DNA of 7,168 nt from a bacterium HR23 (GTDB lineage: Bacteria; Chloroflexota; Dehalococcoidia; Lucifugimonadales; HRBIN23), in contig BEHZ01000088.1 in assembly GCA_002923335.1 (NCBI GenBank), forward strand, positions 1 to 7,168. Direction: 5' to 3'. The notes beneath the pieces are model-generated. The model made no database searches. It was given only the letters and a program-made list of their open reading frames with translations, and was not told the origin of the DNA. Shown here in pieces: positions 5,775-7,168 of this stretch (position 1 is the first letter of the stretch; every line of letters starts with the position of its first letter). The position numbers and the translations under genes are program-made.

Positions 5775-6716
5775 ATGGTCGCCCTTGACCCTGGCGTGGT
5801 GGCCTTTCTCCAGCAGAGGGCGCAGGCGGGGATACCCCCCTTCCACCGGTTGCCTGTGGAAGAGGCCCGCAACCTGATGCGCACCCTCTCCGCCCGTGCG
5901 CCCCGCCCCCCGGTGGCCAAAGTGGAGGATATCTCCCTGCCTGGCCCCGGGGGGCCTATCCCCGCCCGCCTCTACTGGCCCACAGGCAGGGAGATGGTGG
6001 GGCTGGTGGTTTACTACCATGGCGGGGGATGGGTGCTGGGCGACCTGGATACCCACGACGCCCCTTGCCGATACCTGGCCAACGCCTCCCAATGCCTGGT
6101 GCTGGCGGTGCACTACCGCCGTGCCCCGGAGCACAAGTTCCCCTCAGCTGTGGAAGACGCCTATGCCTCTGCCCTCTGGGCGGTTGAGCACGCTCCCCAA
6201 TGGGGCATCCCCCAGGAGCGGGTGGCCCTGGCAGGGGATAGCGCCGGGGGCAACTTGGTGGCCGGGGTTACCCTCTTCGCCAAAGAGAAGGGCGGGCCAC
6301 ACCTAGCATGCCAGGTGCTCATCTACCCCGTTACCGATTACAACTTCCAGCGCCCCTCTTATCGGGAGAATGGGGAAGGCTACCTGCTCACCCGGGAGGG
6401 GATGGAGTGGTTCTGGGGGCACTACCTGGCCCGGGAGGAGGATGGAGCGCACCCCCTGGCCTCCCCCTTACGGGCGCCTGACCTGTCGGGACTCCCGCCG
6501 GCCCTTGTCCTCACCGCCGAATACGACCCCCTGCGGGACGAGGGGGAGGCCTACGCCGAGCGCCTGGCCCAGGCGGGCGTGCCGACGGTATGCATCCGCT
6601 ATATGGGGAACATCCACGGGTTCGTGGGGCACCTGCTTTTCCCCGGTCGGCAGGCTATCACCAGCGTCGGGGCGACCCTGCGGGGCATCTTGACGGGTGC
6701 CCTCACGCCCGGCTAG
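5775..6716 (+). CDS. HSL-family (alpha/beta hydrolase fold-3) esterase
   Basis: The 313-residue carboxylesterase shows the hormone-sensitive-lipase family pattern. HGGGW (82-86) is the oxyanion-hole motif, YRRAPEHKFPSAVED (114-128) is the typical following element, GDSAGGN (154-160) holds nucleophile Ser156, EYDPLRDEG (249-257) gives acid Asp251, and IHGF (280-283) gives His281. The N-terminal ~45 residues form the usual cap. No signal peptide is evident, so it is probably cytosolic and acts on short-chain or bulky esters. The start at 5775 has a purine-rich AAGGGGG site upstream; GTG at 5769 is an in-frame alternative, while the frame further upstream overlaps the preceding hydrolase and is not homologous. 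It is last in the plus-strand operon with the flavin oxidoreductase and the interrupted hydrolase. Its substrate is unknown. Confidence 0.92.
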   Translation: MVALDPGVVAFLQQRAQAGIPPFHRLPVEEARNLMRTLSARAPRPPVAKVEDISLPGPGGPIPARLYWPTGREMVGLVVYYHGGGWVLGDLDTHDAPCRYLANASQCLVLAVHYRRAPEHKFPSAVEDAYASALWAVEHAPQWGIPQERVALAGDSAGGNLVAGVTLFAKEKGGPHLACQVLIYPVTDYNFQRPSYRENGEGYLLTREGMEWFWGHYLAREEDGAHPLASPLRAPDLSGLPPALVLTAEYDPLRDEGEAYAERLAQAGVPTVCIRYMGNIHGFVGHLLFPGRQAITSVGATLRGILTGALTPG

Positions 6717-6720
6717 CCGC

Positions 6721-7168
6721 CTACCCCCTGGGCAAGCCCAGGCCCCGTGTGGCGATGATATTGCGCTGAATCTCCGAGGTCCCCCCGGCAATGGTGGAGG
6801 AGAAACTGGTGAGCCACATCCGTTCTAGCCTCCCCTTCAGGGGCGCCCACTTGGAGCCGGGGGCCAACTGCCCATACGGCCCCAGCAGAGCCAGGCCTGT
6901 GTGGGCCAGCCTCTGCTGCAACTCGGAGCCGAACACCTTGTTGCAGGAGGCCTCCTTGTTGGGGATGAGGCCTTTGCTCTGCATCCAGGCGATGTTATAG
7001 GCCATCAGACGCCCCGCCTCTATCTCCACCGCCAACTCCGCCAGGGCGTTGCGCACGCGAGCATCGCCGGTGAGGTGGCGCTCCCGTGCGACGGTTACCA
7101 GGTCCTCCAGGGTGCGCTTGCCCCCGGCGTAGTAGGCGATGCCCGAGCGCTCAAAGTCCAGCAGGGCT
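6721..7168 (-). CDS. Acyl-CoA dehydrogenase, C-terminal part (partial)
   Basis: The minus frame is open from the window edge (first full codon at 7167) to TAG at 6723-6721, giving the last 148 residues. It begins ALLDFERSGIAYYAGGKRTL, continues through the helical C-terminal domain (RNALAELAVEIEAGRLMAYN, SCNKVFGSELQQRLA), and ends in STIAGGTSEIQRNIIATRGL with final GLPRG. The GGTSEIQRNIIA element is a hallmark of FAD-dependent acyl-CoA dehydrogenases, which oxidise acyl-CoA to 2-enoyl-CoA and pass electrons to ETF. The residue before GTSEIQ is Gly. In MCAD/SCAD-type enzymes this position carries the catalytic Glu (YEGT), so the base, if present, must lie elsewhere, as in IVD- or LCAD-type members. 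A GTG within this frame at 7056 is an internal Val codon, not a start. Only four bases separate its stop from the esterase stop. Confidence 0.9.
   Translation of the reverse strand, partial: ALLDFERSGIAYYAGGKRTLEDLVTVARERHLTGDARVRNALAELAVEIEAGRLMAYNIAWMQSKGLIPNKEASCNKVFGSELQQRLAHTGLALLGPYGQLAPGSKWAPLKGRLERMWLTSFSSTIAGGTSEIQRNIIATRGLGLPRG
6727..6742. terminator. Short hairpin at the convergent esterase/acyl-CoA dehydrogenase junction
   Basis: CCTGGG (6727-6732) and CCCAGG (6737-6742) pair around CAAG, 11 bases past the esterase stop. The hairpin falls inside the last codons of the convergent acyl-CoA dehydrogenase (LGLPRG) and has no U-tract, so it may be coincidental. It is the only candidate stop signal for the plus-strand operon in this very tight junction. 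Confidence 0.2.

Overview
The window is GC-rich, gene-dense bacterial DNA with little intergenic space, ordinary Shine-Dalgarno sites and mostly short operons. No RNA genes, CRISPR arrays, insertion sequences or phage genes are visible. The gene content (class II fumarase, a thiolase/DUF35 pair, a luciferase-like flavin oxidoreductase, two alpha/beta hydrolases and an acyl-CoA dehydrogenase) fits an aerobic heterotroph that degrades lipids or other organic compounds. The style resembles Chloroflexota of the Dehalococcoidia/SAR202 type, but this placement is an impression from gene content and protein style and was not computed.

Layout, left to right. Positions 1-147 (minus strand) hold the N-terminus of a probable GAF-type sensor or regulator. 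A 175-base divergent intergenic region follows, with two near-identical dyads and an 11-base element shared by both sides. Next is fumC (323-1741, plus). A hairpin lies between fumC and the convergent minus-strand pair: a thiolase-superfamily protein (3523-2303) and a DUF35 zinc-ribbon/OB-fold protein (2300-1797). A second divergent promoter region (3524-3679) separates that pair from a plus-strand operon: LLM-class flavin oxidoreductase (3680-4927), an alpha/beta hydrolase broken by an in-frame amber codon (4945-5763, TAG at 5500-5502), and an HSL-family esterase (5775-6716). The last gene, an acyl-CoA dehydrogenase (minus, 6721 to beyond 7168), ends only four bases from the esterase stop.

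How the genes may work together (inference). The thiolase-like protein lacks the classical Cys and His catalytic motifs and is translationally linked to a DUF35 partner, as in the Ltp2/ChsH2 type of acyl-CoA aldolase. The plus operon pairs a flavin-dependent oxygenase candidate with two ester- or C-C-bond hydrolases, which would suit oxygenation followed by hydrolysis. With the acyl-CoA dehydrogenase, the neighbourhood looks like a catabolic module for branched, cyclic or otherwise difficult carbon compounds. FumC provides a TCA-cycle step and is probably regulated separately.

The most notable points are the single amber codon that splits an otherwise intact hydrolase, and the paired dyads with matched symmetric base changes upstream of fumC, one of which includes the ribosome binding site. 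Nothing seen here proves a new biological system.
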